Source: JAISGQ01 sp964500965 (GTDB taxonomy: Bacteria; Bacillota; Clostridia; Oscillospirales; Acutalibacteraceae). From it: a stretch of DNA of 29,207 nt. This document shows positions 15,405-23,246 of the stretch, in pieces. Position 1 is the stretch's first letter. Every line of letters starts with the position of its first letter. A program made the translations under genes and the position numbers. The stretch is taken from assembly GCA_964500965.1 (NCBI GenBank), contig CAZCQZ010000028.1:1-29207 (forward strand), read 5' to 3'. A model generated the notes under the pieces. It had not been told where the DNA came from, did not search any database, and saw only the letters and a program-made list of their open reading frames with translations.

Positions 15405-16340
15405 ATGACAACGGTTAAAATAGCGGAAATACCCTCATGTGACGGAAAGCACAGCCTTCACACGGTAATCTGGGAATGTGATGAGCCGAAAGCTGTACTG
15501 CAAATATCCCACGGCATGGCGGAGCATATCATGCGCTATGACCGTTTCGCAAGGTGGTTGAATGAGCGAAATATTATTGTTGTCGGAAACAGCCATTTAG
15601 GTCACGGAAACACGGTAAATGACGAAAAGGAGCTGGGATATTTCGCTTCGAAAAACGGCTGGAAGCACCTTGTTGACGATATGGATTCGGTGAGAAAGGA
15701 GCTTGAGCAGAGGTATCCCGAACTGCCGTATTTTATTTTGGGACACTCAATGGGCTCATTTTTGACAAGAACATATATGTGTACCGAGTACACAAATGGG
15801 CTAAAGGGCGTAATTCTGTCGGGAACAGGCAATGTTTCAGGCGGAGTAGCCGGTATGCTGGGTGGTATGTCGTCATTTATTGGCTTTTTCTGCGGAAAAA
15901 AGCATCGCAGCAAGCTTATAAACAGCCTGTCTTTCGGGGGATATAACAAGTATTTCAAGCCTGCGCAAACACCCTATGACTGGCTGACAAGAGATGAAAA
16001 CGAGGTCAACAAGTACGTTGCAGACGGCAGATGCGGTTTTATTTTCACGTGCAGCGGCTACAGGGATTTGGCAACCGGTTTAAAATTTATAAGGAAAAAG
16101 AAAAATCTCAAAAAAATGAGTGAGGAATTGCCCGTGCTTTTCGCCGCCGGAAAGGACGACCCTGTCGGCGCACAGGGCAAGGGTGTTGAGCAGGTTTATA
16201 ATATGTTCGGAAAGGTCGGTATGACCGACATTGAAATCAAACTTTTTGAAAATGACCGGCATGAAATACTCAATGAGCTTGACAGGGAGGAGGTTTATGA
16301 AAAAATCCTTGAATTTGTAACAAAAAATACAGAACAATAG
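15405..16340 (+). CDS. Alpha/beta hydrolase, monoacylglycerol-lipase/lysophospholipase type
   Basis: A 311-residue cytosolic serine hydrolase of the S33/monoglyceride-lipase branch. It has the oxyanion region ISHGMAEH near the N-terminus, GNSHLGHG, the nucleophile elbow GHSMGS (Ser115), the acid in AAGKDDPVG (most likely Asp252) and the base in ENDRHEILNE (His286). The full triad suggests an active esterase, probably on monoacylglycerols or lysophospholipids, but substrate cannot be read from sequence. There is no signal peptide. ATG 15405 with GGGAGAG upstream is preferred over the in-frame TTG at 15390. It is transcribed alone from its own promoter, with a hairpin 12 bp after the stop. Confidence 0.88.
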   Translation: MTTVKIAEIPSCDGKHSLHTVIWECDEPKAVLQISHGMAEHIMRYDRFARWLNERNIIVVGNSHLGHGNTVNDEKELGYFASKNGWKHLVDDMDSVRKELEQRYPELPYFILGHSMGSFLTRTYMCTEYTNGLKGVILSGTGNVSGGVAGMLGGMSSFIGFFCGKKHRSKLINSLSFGGYNKYFKPAQTPYDWLTRDENEVNKYVADGRCGFIFTCSGYRDLATGLKFIRKKKNLKKMSEELPVLFAAGKDDPVGAQGKGVEQVYNMFGKVGMTDIEIKLFENDRHEILNELDREEVYEKILEFVTKNTEQ

Positions 16341-16351
16341 TTGATATATTC

Positions 16352-16396
16352 TGTCGCACTGACGTATTAAAACTTTAACACGTTAGTGCGACATTT
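16352..16396 (+). terminator. Long hairpin after the hydrolase gene (probable terminator)
   Basis: TGTCGCACTGACGT (16352-16365) pairs over 14 bp, with one G-U, with ACGTTAGTGCGACA (16380-16393). The tail TTTGTTAAT is a poor U-tract, so efficiency is uncertain. The rest of 16397-16453 has no gene; an imperfect inverted repeat GTTAACC/GGTGAAC lies at about 16410-16426, upstream of the xpt promoter, and could be an operator. Confidence 0.6.
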
Positions 16397-16453
16397 GTTA
16401 ATAATGTTACAAAAAAGTTAACCAAAGGTGAACAAATACCATTATTCATACTC

Positions 16454-16482
16454 TTGCATAAATGAAATTAGTGTGGTAATAT
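16454..16482 (+). promoter_or_regulatory. Sigma-A promoter of the xpt/nucleoside transporter operon
   Basis: TTGCAT (16454-16459), 17 nt, TAATAT (16477-16482). The start near 16489 lies downstream of 16484, where the open frame begins, which supports ATG 16529 as the xpt start. The leader is about 40 nt and too short for a purine riboswitch. Confidence 0.6.
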
Positions 16483-16528
16483 ATTGTCGAAACGTAACGC
16501 AATTATATTCTTGAGCGGAGGAATTGAT

Positions 16529-17101
16529 ATGCAGTTGATGGAGCAGAAGATACTCTCTGACGGTAAGGTTAAGAACGGCGATGTACTGAAAGTAGACAGT
16601 TTTCTTAATCATCAGATAGATGTCGCTCTCCTGAATGAAATCGGCAAGGAATTTTTCCGTCTGTTCGGTGATTGCGGCGTTACTAAAATACTCACTATCG
16701 AAGCTTCCGGAATAGCCATAGCTTCAATAGCCGCGCAGTATTTCAATGTTCCCGTCCTTTTTGCAAAGAAAAACAAAACAAAGAATATCAGCGGAGACGT
16801 GTACACTGCAAAGGTAGAATCCTTTACACATGGTACAACCTATGATATAATCGTTTCAAAGGATTTTCTCTCAAAAGACGACAGGGTACTTATTATTGAT
16901 GATTTTCTTGCAAAAGGTGCGGCTCTTTGCGGTCTTATCAAGCTGGTTGAGGACGCAGGTGCAACTGTGGTCGGAGCCGGAATAGCCGTAGAAAAAGCGT
17001 TCCAGAACGGCGGAGATATTATACGCGGAAAAGGTGTACGTGTGGAATCTCTGGCAAGAATAAAAGCAATGAATGAAAAAGACGGAATCACTTTCTGCTG
17101 A
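16529..17101 (+). CDS. xpt: Xanthine phosphoribosyltransferase
   Basis: Salvages xanthine by joining it to PRPP to form XMP, a GMP precursor, in the cytosol. The 190-residue protein begins MQLMEQKILSDGKVKNGDVL and continues LKVDSFLNHQID, which is characteristic of Xpt. It has the PRPP-binding loop RVLIIDDFLAKGAAL and the C-terminal GVRVESLARI. Length equals the family (about 190-194). ATG 16529 has CGGAGG 7 nt upstream. It heads an operon with a nucleoside ABC importer, so imported purine nucleosides or their bases probably feed this enzyme. No purine riboswitch or recognisable PurR box precedes it, unlike xpt in Bacillus, so control is by other means or absent. Confidence 0.95.
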   Translation: MQLMEQKILSDGKVKNGDVLKVDSFLNHQIDVALLNEIGKEFFRLFGDCGVTKILTIEASGIAIASIAAQYFNVPVLFAKKNKTKNISGDVYTAKVESFTHGTTYDIIVSKDFLSKDDRVLIIDDFLAKGAALCGLIKLVEDAGATVVGAGIAVEKAFQNGGDIIRGKGVRVESLARIKAMNEKDGITFC

Positions 17102-17133
17102 GCAGCGTGTGATTGCGCCTTTTTGTGTTGGAT

Positions 17134-17157
17134 AAAAAGCGAACAGCTTTTTATATA
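17134..17157 (+). terminator. Weak hairpin with U-tract between xpt and the BMP lipoprotein gene
   Basis: AAAAAGC (17134-17140) pairs with GCTTTTT (17146-17152) over 7 bp, then ATATATA. The stem is AT-rich and probably allows partial read-through. An additional weak promoter for the lipoprotein gene (TTGGAT, 18 nt, TATATA) overlaps it. Confidence 0.4.
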
Positions 17158-17181
17158 TACAAAATTTCAGGAGGAGTAAAA

Positions 17182-18399
17182 ATGTTCAAGAAGTTCTTAT
17201 CAATGGCACTTGTAGTTGTAATGGTACTGACAATGACCGTTGCATTCGCAGGCTGCTCCGGCAACGATGCTGACGGCATCAAGATTGGTGTTATTCTCGT
17301 CGGTGACGAGAATGAGGGCTATACCGAAGCTCACATCACCGGCATTAAGACCGCTGCAAAGAATCTCGGCATTAAGGACAGCCAGATTCTCTGGAAGTAC
17401 AGCATCGGTGAGGATCAGGCTTGCTACGATGCAGCTGCTGACCTTGTTAACAAGGGCTGCACACTGGTTGTTTCCAACAGCTACGGTCACCAGACCTATA
17501 TGCAGCAGATTGCTGCCGAGTATCCCGAAGTTTCTTTCGTTGCAATGACCGGTGATACCGCTGCTGCAAGCGGCCTTTCCAATTTCTCCAACGCATTTAC
17601 CAAGGTTTTTGAATCCCGTTACGTTTCCGGCGTTGTTGCAGGTATGAAGATTGCCGAGCTTGTTGCCGACGGCAAACTTACCGAAGCTAACTACGACAAG
17701 GACGGCAATGTTAAGGTCGGTTATGTCGGCGCTTATCCTTATGCAGAAGTTGTTTCCGGCTACACCGCTTTCTTCCTCGGCATCAAGTCTGTCTATGCCG
17801 ATGTTTCCATGGAAGTTCAGTACACCAACTCCTGGTTTGACCTTACCGGCGAGGGTGAGGCTGCAAACCTCCTCGTAGCAGACGGTTGCGTCATCATCGG
17901 TCAGCACGCCGACTCCACCGGTGCGCCCTCCGCTGTTCAGGCAAAGCTTGAAGAAGGCACAGTTTGCTATTCCATAGGCTACAATATTGACATGCTCAAT
18001 GTTGCTCCCGATGCTGCTCTTACTTCCGCAACCAACAACTGGTCTGTATACTATGAGTATGCATTTAAGGCACACATGGACGGCGAAGCAATCGCTACCA
18101 ACTGGGCAGAGGGTTATGAGACTGATGCAGTTGCAATCACAACTCTCGGTGCTTCCTGCGCACCCGGCACTCAGGAAGCTGTTGATGCTGCTGTTGCGGC
18201 AATCAAGAGCGGCGACCTCCATGTTTTCGACTGCGCTAACTGGACTGTAAACGGCGCAACTCTCGAAAGCTATGACACCGTATGGGGCTTTGAGGGCAAC
18301 GAGATGATTTCCGACGGTTACTTCCACGAGAGTGAGCTTCGTGCAGCTCCCGCATTTGAAATCCGCATTGACGGTATTGTTGAGCTTAACAACAACTAA
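17182..18399 (+). CDS. BMP-family nucleoside-binding lipoprotein (PnrA/NupN-like)
   Basis: The extracytoplasmic solute-binding protein of an ABC importer in the basic membrane protein family, whose characterised members bind purine nucleosides. The 405-residue precursor has a lipoprotein signal peptide (MFKKFLSMALVVVMVLTMTV) and lipobox AFAGC, giving lipidated Cys25. The mature part begins IKIGVILVGDENEGYTEAH and contains family stretches such as VSNSYGHQTYMQQIA, VGYVGAYPYAEVVSGYTAF and GADS-like QHADSTGAPSAVQ. ATG 17182 follows a near-perfect AGGAGGAG. Codon choice is strongly biased (AAG, AAC, TCC, CTC, GCT), far more than in the permease genes, predicting high expression. It lies between xpt and its ABC partners. 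Guanosine, inosine or adenosine is the likely ligand; which one is not visible. Confidence 0.92.
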   Translation: MFKKFLSMALVVVMVLTMTVAFAGCSGNDADGIKIGVILVGDENEGYTEAHITGIKTAAKNLGIKDSQILWKYSIGEDQACYDAAADLVNKGCTLVVSNSYGHQTYMQQIAAEYPEVSFVAMTGDTAAASGLSNFSNAFTKVFESRYVSGVVAGMKIAELVADGKLTEANYDKDGNVKVGYVGAYPYAEVVSGYTAFFLGIKSVYADVSMEVQYTNSWFDLTGEGEAANLLVADGCVIIGQHADSTGAPSAVQAKLEEGTVCYSIGYNIDMLNVAPDAALTSATNNWSVYYEYAFKAHMDGEAIATNWAEGYETDAVAITTLGASCAPGTQEAVDAAVAAIKSGDLHVFDCANWTVNGATLESYDTVWGFEGNEMISDGYFHESELRAAPAFEIRIDGIVELNNN

Positions 18400-18412
18400 T
18401 TTTTAATCCCGG

Positions 18413-18451
18413 ATTCACAGGAGAATACTTCCACGGTATTCTCCTGTGAAT
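18413..18451 (+). other. Perfect 16-bp stem-loop after the binding-protein gene
   Basis: ATTCACAGGAGAATAC (18413-18428) is the exact reverse complement of GTATTCTCCTGTGAAT (18436-18451), with a 7-nt loop. No T-run follows, so it is more likely an mRNA-stabilising or processing hairpin that favours the abundant binding protein over the permease genes. Confidence 0.7.
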
Positions 18452-18459
18452 GAGCATAT

Positions 18460-18488
18460 ATCCGCTTCTTGCGGATTATTTTCTTTTA
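18460..18488 (+). terminator. Second intercistronic hairpin with U-rich tail (attenuating terminator)
   Basis: ATCCGC (18460-18465) pairs with GCGGAT (18471-18476), followed by TATTTTCTTTTA. A third small hairpin GCCGC/GCGGC follows at 18491-18507. Probably a leaky terminator that lowers expression of the ATPase and permeases. Confidence 0.55.
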
Positions 18489-18542
18489 TTGCCGCGAAGT
18501 TTGCGGCTCAGGTACAAAAGCAAAATGAAAAGGAGAATGCGT

Positions 18543-20084
18543 GTGGAACAGCCGATTGCTATAAGCATGAAAAATGTTACAAAGAGCTTTGGTTCCATTA
18601 AAGCAAATAATAAGGTCAATCTTGACGTGCGCAGAGGCGAGATACTTGCACTGCTGGGTGAAAACGGAAGCGGCAAGACAACCTTGATGAACATGCTTTC
18701 CGGAATATACTTTCCCGACGAGGGCGAGATTTCTCTTTACGGTAAGCCCGTAACTATTCGCTCACCCAAAGATGCACTGGATTTGGGTATCGGTATGATA
18801 CATCAGCATTTTAAATTGATTGACGTGTTTACCGCTGCGGAAAATATCGTTCTCGGACTTGATGAGGACGGATGGAAGCTTGACCGCAAAACCATAAATA
18901 AGAAAGTAAAAACTATCTGTGAAAGATACGGATTTGATATAGATTCCGACCAGAAGGTCTACGATATGACCGTTTCTCAGAAGCAGACCCTTGAAATAGT
19001 CAAGGTGCTGTATCGCGGAGCGGATATTCTCATATTGGACGAGCCGACGGCAGTTTTAACTCCCCAGGAGGTTAAAAAGCTGTTTAAGGTAATCAAGAAT
19101 ATGCGTGATTACGGCAAGTCTGTTATAATCATCACCCATAAGCTCCATGAGGTTTTGGAAATTTCCGACCGTGTAGCGGTGCTTCGCAAGGGTGAGTATG
19201 TGGGAACAGTTCCTACAAGTGAAGCAACGGAGCTTTCACTGACCGAAATGATGGTCGGTGAAAAGGTGGAGCTTGACATCGAACGTCCCGAACCCGAAAA
19301 CAGGGAGGAAAGGCTGGTTGTCCGTGACCTTACCGTAAAGAATGTTGAGGGAATGGACGTATTAAAGGACGTTTCCTTTACAGCCTACGGCGGCGAAATT
19401 TTGGGAATTGCAGGTATTTCCGGCTGTGGTCAGAAAGAGCTACTTGAAGCAATTGCAGGACTGCAAAAGGTCGAAACCGGAAGTGTTGAATATTACGAGC
19501 CGGAGACTGCTCTTTGCAGACAGCTTATCGGCAAAAGCCCGAAGCAGATTAAGGAATACGGTGTTGTAATGTCCTTTGTTCCCGAAGACAGATTAGGCAT
19601 GGGTCTGGTCGGCTCAATGGGCATGACGGAAAACATGATGCTCAAAAGCTATAACGAGGGTAAACTGCCCTTTGTACATACCAAAGACCCCAGACGACTT
19701 GCTATAAAGATAATGGACGAGCTGGGAGTTGTTACGCCGGGCATAAATACCCCTGTTCGCAGACTTTCCGGCGGTAACGTTCAAAAGGTACTTGTAGGAC
19801 GTGAAATAGCCTCGTCACCGACTGTACTCATGACAGCTTATGCTGTAAGAGGACTTGACATTAACACTTCCTACACCATATATCATTTGCTTAACGAGCA
19901 GAAGAAAAACGGCGTTGCGGTTATTTACGTAGGCGAAGACCTTGACGTACTGCTTCAGCTTTGCGACAGAATCGCGGTGCTTTGCGGCGGCAGACTTAAC
20001 GGCATTGTTGACGGAAGAACGGCAACAAAAGAAGAAGTCGGTCTGCTGATGACAAATCTCAAAGAGGAGGCACAGGCGCAATGA
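18543..20084 (+). CDS. Nucleoside ABC transporter ATP-binding protein (two ABC modules)
   Basis: A 513-residue double ATPase that powers the BMP-type importer (NupO/YufO-like). Module 1 has Walker A GENGSGKT (39-46) and Walker B ILILDEPTAVLTP, but its signature is the divergent MTVSQKQTLEI. Module 2 has a degraded Walker A (GISGCGQKEL, no Lys-Ser/Thr), an intact signature LSGGNVQK, and a Walker B region (LMTAYAVRGLD) without the catalytic Glu. One composite active site is therefore likely, as usual for this family, though MTAYAV is more altered than the common AAQPTRGLD. GTG 18543 lies 7 nt after AGGAG and gives a standard N-terminus (MEQPIAISMKNVTKSFG). The ATG two codons upstream is only 1 nt from AGGAG and less likely. 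The frame extends up through the hairpins to 18450, but that part is not coding. Confidence 0.92.
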   Translation: MEQPIAISMKNVTKSFGSIKANNKVNLDVRRGEILALLGENGSGKTTLMNMLSGIYFPDEGEISLYGKPVTIRSPKDALDLGIGMIHQHFKLIDVFTAAENIVLGLDEDGWKLDRKTINKKVKTICERYGFDIDSDQKVYDMTVSQKQTLEIVKVLYRGADILILDEPTAVLTPQEVKKLFKVIKNMRDYGKSVIIITHKLHEVLEISDRVAVLRKGEYVGTVPTSEATELSLTEMMVGEKVELDIERPEPENREERLVVRDLTVKNVEGMDVLKDVSFTAYGGEILGIAGISGCGQKELLEAIAGLQKVETGSVEYYEPETALCRQLIGKSPKQIKEYGVVMSFVPEDRLGMGLVGSMGMTENMMLKSYNEGKLPFVHTKDPRRLAIKIMDELGVVTPGINTPVRRLSGGNVQKVLVGREIASSPTVLMTAYAVRGLDINTSYTIYHLLNEQKKNGVAVIYVGEDLDVLLQLCDRIAVLCGGRLNGIVDGRTATKEEVGLLMTNLKEEAQAQ

Positions 20085-21238
20085 CAGATTTAGATAAAAA
20101 CATCGAACAGGAAACCGAGGTCAAAGAAGAAGCTACTGTTCGCACACAGCCTGTTTATGAGCCTTTTGTCAGAATGGTCGCCCGTGAGGAAATGCCATTC
20201 AAAAAATCGCTTTTAATAAGGCTTGCGGCTATCGGAGCGTCCCTTGTTGTATCCGGTTTGCTTATAATGGCTCTTACCAAAATGAATCCGTTCCTTGTTT
20301 ATGCCGCCATGTTTGAGGGCGCATTCGGAACAGATTATCTCCTTTGGAATACAGTTCGTGATACCATGCTGTTATTGTGTGTAGGTATCGGACTTGCACC
20401 TGCTTTCAAAATGCGCTTTTGGAATATCGGTGCAGAGGGTCAGATTCTGGTTGGCGCGATAGCTTCGGCGGCTATGATGATTTATTTTAAAGACCTCAAT
20501 CAAACGCTGCTGCTTATTATCATGGGCTTGTCCAGCCTTATTATCGGCGCACTTTGGGGCTTGCTTCCTGCTGTGTTTAAGGCAAAGTGGGGCACTAACG
20601 AAACCCTGTTTACTCTGATGATGAATTACATAGCAATTCGATTTGCGGCGTATTTCGTAACACTTTGGGAAAATCCGAAAAACTCAAACTCCGTAGGCGT
20701 TATAAATTTGCAGGGGAGAGAGGGTTGGTTCCCCGAAATATTCGGTCAGAAATACATGCTGAATGTCATACTTGTAATTGCGTTGGCAGTGCTGGTTTTC
20801 TTCTATCTCAAGAAAACCAAGCAGGGCTATGAAATAGCCATAGTCGGTGAATCGGAAAATACCGCAAGGTATGCAGGAATCAATGTAAAAAAGGTAATTG
20901 TCAGAACAATGCTTATTTCCGGCGCAATTTGTGGCTTTGCAGGCTTTATTGCCGTCGGCGGTGTCGGTCACACTATTTCCACAACAACTGCCGGAGGCAG
21001 AGGCTTTACCGCGATTATTGTTGCGTGGATGGCAAAGTTCAATACCTTTGTAATGATAGCCGTTTCATTCCTCATCGTATTCCTTGACATGGGCGCTTGT
21101 GAAATCGCATCGCGTTTTAATATGAACGAATATATCTCCGACATGATAACAGGCATTATTCTGTTCTTCATACTTGGCTGTGAATTTTTCATCAGATACC
21201 GTCTTGTGTTCAGACATAAGGAAAAGGAGGTGGCATAA
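20081..21238 (+). CDS. Nucleoside ABC transporter permease 1 (BPD_transp_2 family)
   Basis: A 385-residue inner-membrane subunit of the nucleoside importer (NupP/YufP-like). A hydrophilic N-terminal extension of about 45 residues rich in Glu precedes about ten hydrophobic segments. The family motif MRFWNIGAEGQILVGA is clear, and VGESENTARYAGINVKKVIV is the usual cytoplasmic coupling loop. The ATG at 20081 overlaps the ATPase stop (ATGA), with GAGGAGG about 12 nt upstream, so translation is coupled. It pairs with the second permease to form the channel. The acidic N-terminal tail is longer than I would expect for a typical member, but its role is unknown. Confidence 0.92.
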   Translation: MTDLDKNIEQETEVKEEATVRTQPVYEPFVRMVAREEMPFKKSLLIRLAAIGASLVVSGLLIMALTKMNPFLVYAAMFEGAFGTDYLLWNTVRDTMLLLCVGIGLAPAFKMRFWNIGAEGQILVGAIASAAMMIYFKDLNQTLLLIIMGLSSLIIGALWGLLPAVFKAKWGTNETLFTLMMNYIAIRFAAYFVTLWENPKNSNSVGVINLQGREGWFPEIFGQKYMLNVILVIALAVLVFFYLKKTKQGYEIAIVGESENTARYAGINVKKVIVRTMLISGAICGFAGFIAVGGVGHTISTTTAGGRGFTAIIVAWMAKFNTFVMIAVSFLIVFLDMGACEIASRFNMNEYISDMITGIILFFILGCEFFIRYRLVFRHKEKEVA

Positions 21239-21242
21239 GCTA

Positions 21243-22295
21243 ATGGATGCAATCATAACATATATTCAGGCGGCAGTTATTTTTGGTACAGTGCTTATGC
21301 TCGGTGCTTTGGGTGAGATACTTACGGAAAAATCCGGAAATCTTAACCTCGGCGTTCCCGGTATTATGTATTTGGGCGGTATATCAAGCCTTGCAGGTGT
21401 TTTCTTCTATGAGAATGTCGTTGATACCCCCAATAAGCTGCTTTGTGTTATTATCGCGTTGCTTTGCGGCTTCTTCGGCGGAATGTTCGGCGGTTTGATT
21501 TACAGCTTCCTTACGATTTCACTCAGAGCAAACCAAAATGTTACCGGCTTGGCTATAACAATATTCGGCACAGGTGTTGCAAACTTCTTCGGCGGCTTGC
21601 TCAATAAATCGGCAGGCGGTGTCGGACAGATTCGCGTTGATGCAACAAGTGAAGCTTTCCGCGCAAATATTCCGTTCCTTGCCAATCTCGGCGCAGTAGG
21701 AAGAATTTTATTCTATTACGGCTTCATGGTTTACCTGGCTGTAATTATTGCAGTTCTCATGCAGCTTTTCTTTAATAAGACCCGTATCGGCTTAAATCTT
21801 CGTGCTGTCGGTGAAAACCCTGCAACCGCAGATGCGGCAGGCGTTAATGTCACACGCTATAAATACCTTGCAACTTGTATCGGAGCAGGCATTTCGGGAC
21901 TTGGCGGTGTATTCTTTGTTATGGACTATACTAAGGGTACATGGAGCAACGGCGGCGATATTGAAGCTCTGGGCTGGCTTGCGGTTGCCCTTGTAATCTT
22001 TACTTCATGGAAGCCTATTAACGCTATTTGGGGCGCATATTTCTTCGGCGCACTTTATTGGCTCAGCACATATATCCCTGTTATCCTCAGAGCGGTTGAT
22101 TACGATAAAAATAATAAATTTCTCGATACTGTTATCGGAGGAATAACAAATATGAGCCGCGGCGGTCAGGAGCTTTTCAAGATAACGCCGTATGTTGCGA
22201 CAATTATTGTTCTGATAATTGTAAGTCTTAGAAAGAAAAAAGAAAATCTCGGACCTGCAAGTCTCGGACAGATGTATTTCCGCGAAGAAAGATAG
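21243..22295 (+). CDS. Nucleoside ABC transporter permease 2 (BPD_transp_2 family)
   Basis: A 350-residue membrane protein (NupQ/YufQ-like), the second half of the channel. The N-terminus carries the family motif LGEILTEKSGNLNLGVPGIM, followed by multiple transmembrane helices and the coupling loop AVGENPATADAAGVNVTRYK. The ATG at 21243 lies 4 bp after the first permease's stop; AAGGAGG ends 12 nt upstream, within that gene. The open frame extends upstream into the first permease but that part has no homology-like sequence. It is the last gene of the operon; no clear terminator follows before the next promoter at 22325, so some read-through into the zinc-ribbon gene is possible. Confidence 0.92.
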   Translation: MDAIITYIQAAVIFGTVLMLGALGEILTEKSGNLNLGVPGIMYLGGISSLAGVFFYENVVDTPNKLLCVIIALLCGFFGGMFGGLIYSFLTISLRANQNVTGLAITIFGTGVANFFGGLLNKSAGGVGQIRVDATSEAFRANIPFLANLGAVGRILFYYGFMVYLAVIIAVLMQLFFNKTRIGLNLRAVGENPATADAAGVNVTRYKYLATCIGAGISGLGGVFFVMDYTKGTWSNGGDIEALGWLAVALVIFTSWKPINAIWGAYFFGALYWLSTYIPVILRAVDYDKNNKFLDTVIGGITNMSRGGQELFKITPYVATIIVLIIVSLRKKKENLGPASLGQMYFREER

Positions 22296-22324
22296 TGCTT
22301 TTGCAACAAAAATGTAAATCTTTA

Positions 22325-22353
22325 TTGAAAATTGAGTGACGATGTGATAATAT
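22325..22353 (+). promoter_or_regulatory. Sigma-A promoter of the zinc-ribbon protein gene
   Basis: TTGAAA (22325-22330), 17 nt, TAATAT (22348-22353), about 34 nt of leader before ATG 22394. Confidence 0.6.
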
Positions 22354-22393
22354 ATGTTCACTAAACCATCAAATTTTATTGGGAGGTAATTAT

Positions 22394-23155
22394 ATGTTTT
22401 GTCCAAAATGTGGTTTGAGTAATTCAGACGATTCCAAGTTCTGCGCAGGTTGCGGTAATCCGCTTGCAAGCGTACAGGCAACCGAGGTTCAGAATGAACA
22501 GCCTACCTATCAGCCGGTTTATACCGCTCCGGAGGCGCAAAATGAGCAGTCTGCCTACCAGCCGGTTTACACTGCTCCTGCAACAACTCAGAAGAACGAT
22601 GTTATTGCGGCTGTTATGAATTACCAGCAGCCTGAAAACGCTATGGTAAAGGCTCCATTTCCTGCAAAGATTCTCAAGATTTCTCAGGTTGCTATCTGGC
22701 TGTTCTATTTTATCAGCATTTTCTTTGCGTGGATTACTGTTAAAGTAACTTTTTGGGGTATGTCCGAGAGCGAATCCGCTAATCTCTTTAAAGTTATTTT
22801 TGATATGGATCTGGATGAACTTGACGGCGGCGCACTGTTGCTGATTGTCGGTTTTCTTGCACTTCTTGTAATCATTGCGGTTGTTGCTGTAAATGTACTT
22901 AATATCGTAATGCCCGGTAAGCTTCCCAAAATTCCGCAGCTTATTCTTTGTGTAGCTCCGGCAGCAATTACTTTCCTGTTCATGATTGTTGCCTGGATTG
23001 TTCTCGGCGGCACTTTCAATGAATACAAAGAGTATGGTGCAGACATTTATGCAGGTCCCGGCTTTGGTGCATGGTTTGTACTGATTCTTTCCCTTATTGA
23101 ATCTGCATTGTATGTTGTATTCATGAAAGACAAGGACGCACCTTTGTTTAAATAA
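22394..23155 (+). CDS. Zinc-ribbon membrane protein with a tandem Gln/Tyr/Pro repeat
   Basis: A 253-residue protein. It begins with a zinc ribbon, MFCPKCGLSNSDDSKFCAGC (Cys 3, 6, 17, 20), then a linker with two 16-residue repeats rich in Gln, Pro and Tyr (33-64). About four membrane helices follow (roughly 97-117, 150-175, 190-212, 232-250). The ribbon would be cytoplasmic. Such zinc-ribbon plus linker plus membrane proteins are common and poorly understood in Firmicutes; I assign no function. ATG 22394 is preceded by GGGAGGT. It has its own promoter and a strong terminator, so it is a single-gene unit. Confidence 0.82.
   Translation: MFCPKCGLSNSDDSKFCAGCGNPLASVQATEVQNEQPTYQPVYTAPEAQNEQSAYQPVYTAPATTQKNDVIAAVMNYQQPENAMVKAPFPAKILKISQVAIWLFYFISIFFAWITVKVTFWGMSESESANLFKVIFDMDLDELDGGALLLIVGFLALLVIIAVVAVNVLNIVMPGKLPKIPQLILCVAPAAITFLFMIVAWIVLGGTFNEYKEYGADIYAGPGFGAWFVLILSLIESALYVVFMKDKDAPLFK
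22490..22585 (+). repeat. Two tandem 48-bp coding repeats in the zinc-ribbon protein
   Basis: Residues 33-48 (QNEQPTYQPVYTAPEA) and 49-64 (QNEQSAYQPVYTAPAT) are near-identical. The DNA copies have diverged mainly at silent and a few coding positions, which suggests an older duplication under selection for the protein sequence. Confidence 0.85.
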
Positions 23156-23170
23156 GCTTTACTATCAATT

Positions 23171-23199
23171 AAGGAGAAGCCGACGGCTTCTCCTTTTTG
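23171..23199 (+). terminator. Terminator of the zinc-ribbon gene
   Basis: AAGGAGAAGCC (23171-23181) and GGCTTCTCCTT (23185-23195) form a perfect 11-bp stem with a 3-nt loop, followed by TTTG. Confidence 0.88.
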
Positions 23200-23204
23200 T
23201 TATA

Positions 23205-23240
23205 AAGAATAAACCGGATGGGCTTTATAGCACCATCCGG
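23205..23240 (-). terminator. Terminator of the regulator/acyl-CoA synthetase operon
   Basis: On the minus strand CCGGATGG (23240-23233) pairs with CCATCCGG (23221-23214), followed by TTTATTCTTT. It lies 6 bp after the stop of the acyl-CoA synthetase gene, so the operon ends there. Confidence 0.7.
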
Positions 23241-23246
23241 CTGTTT

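Noticed and set aside
16394..16528. Purine riboswitch before xpt
   Set aside because: The conserved purine aptamer junction sequences are absent and the leader after the predicted start is only about 40 nt.
17200..18327. A 375-codon open frame on the minus strand opposite the binding-protein gene
   Set aside because: It lies fully opposite a clear lipoprotein gene with strong codon bias, has no ribosome-binding site that fits and no recognisable protein features. The long frame is a by-product of the plus-strand codon use.
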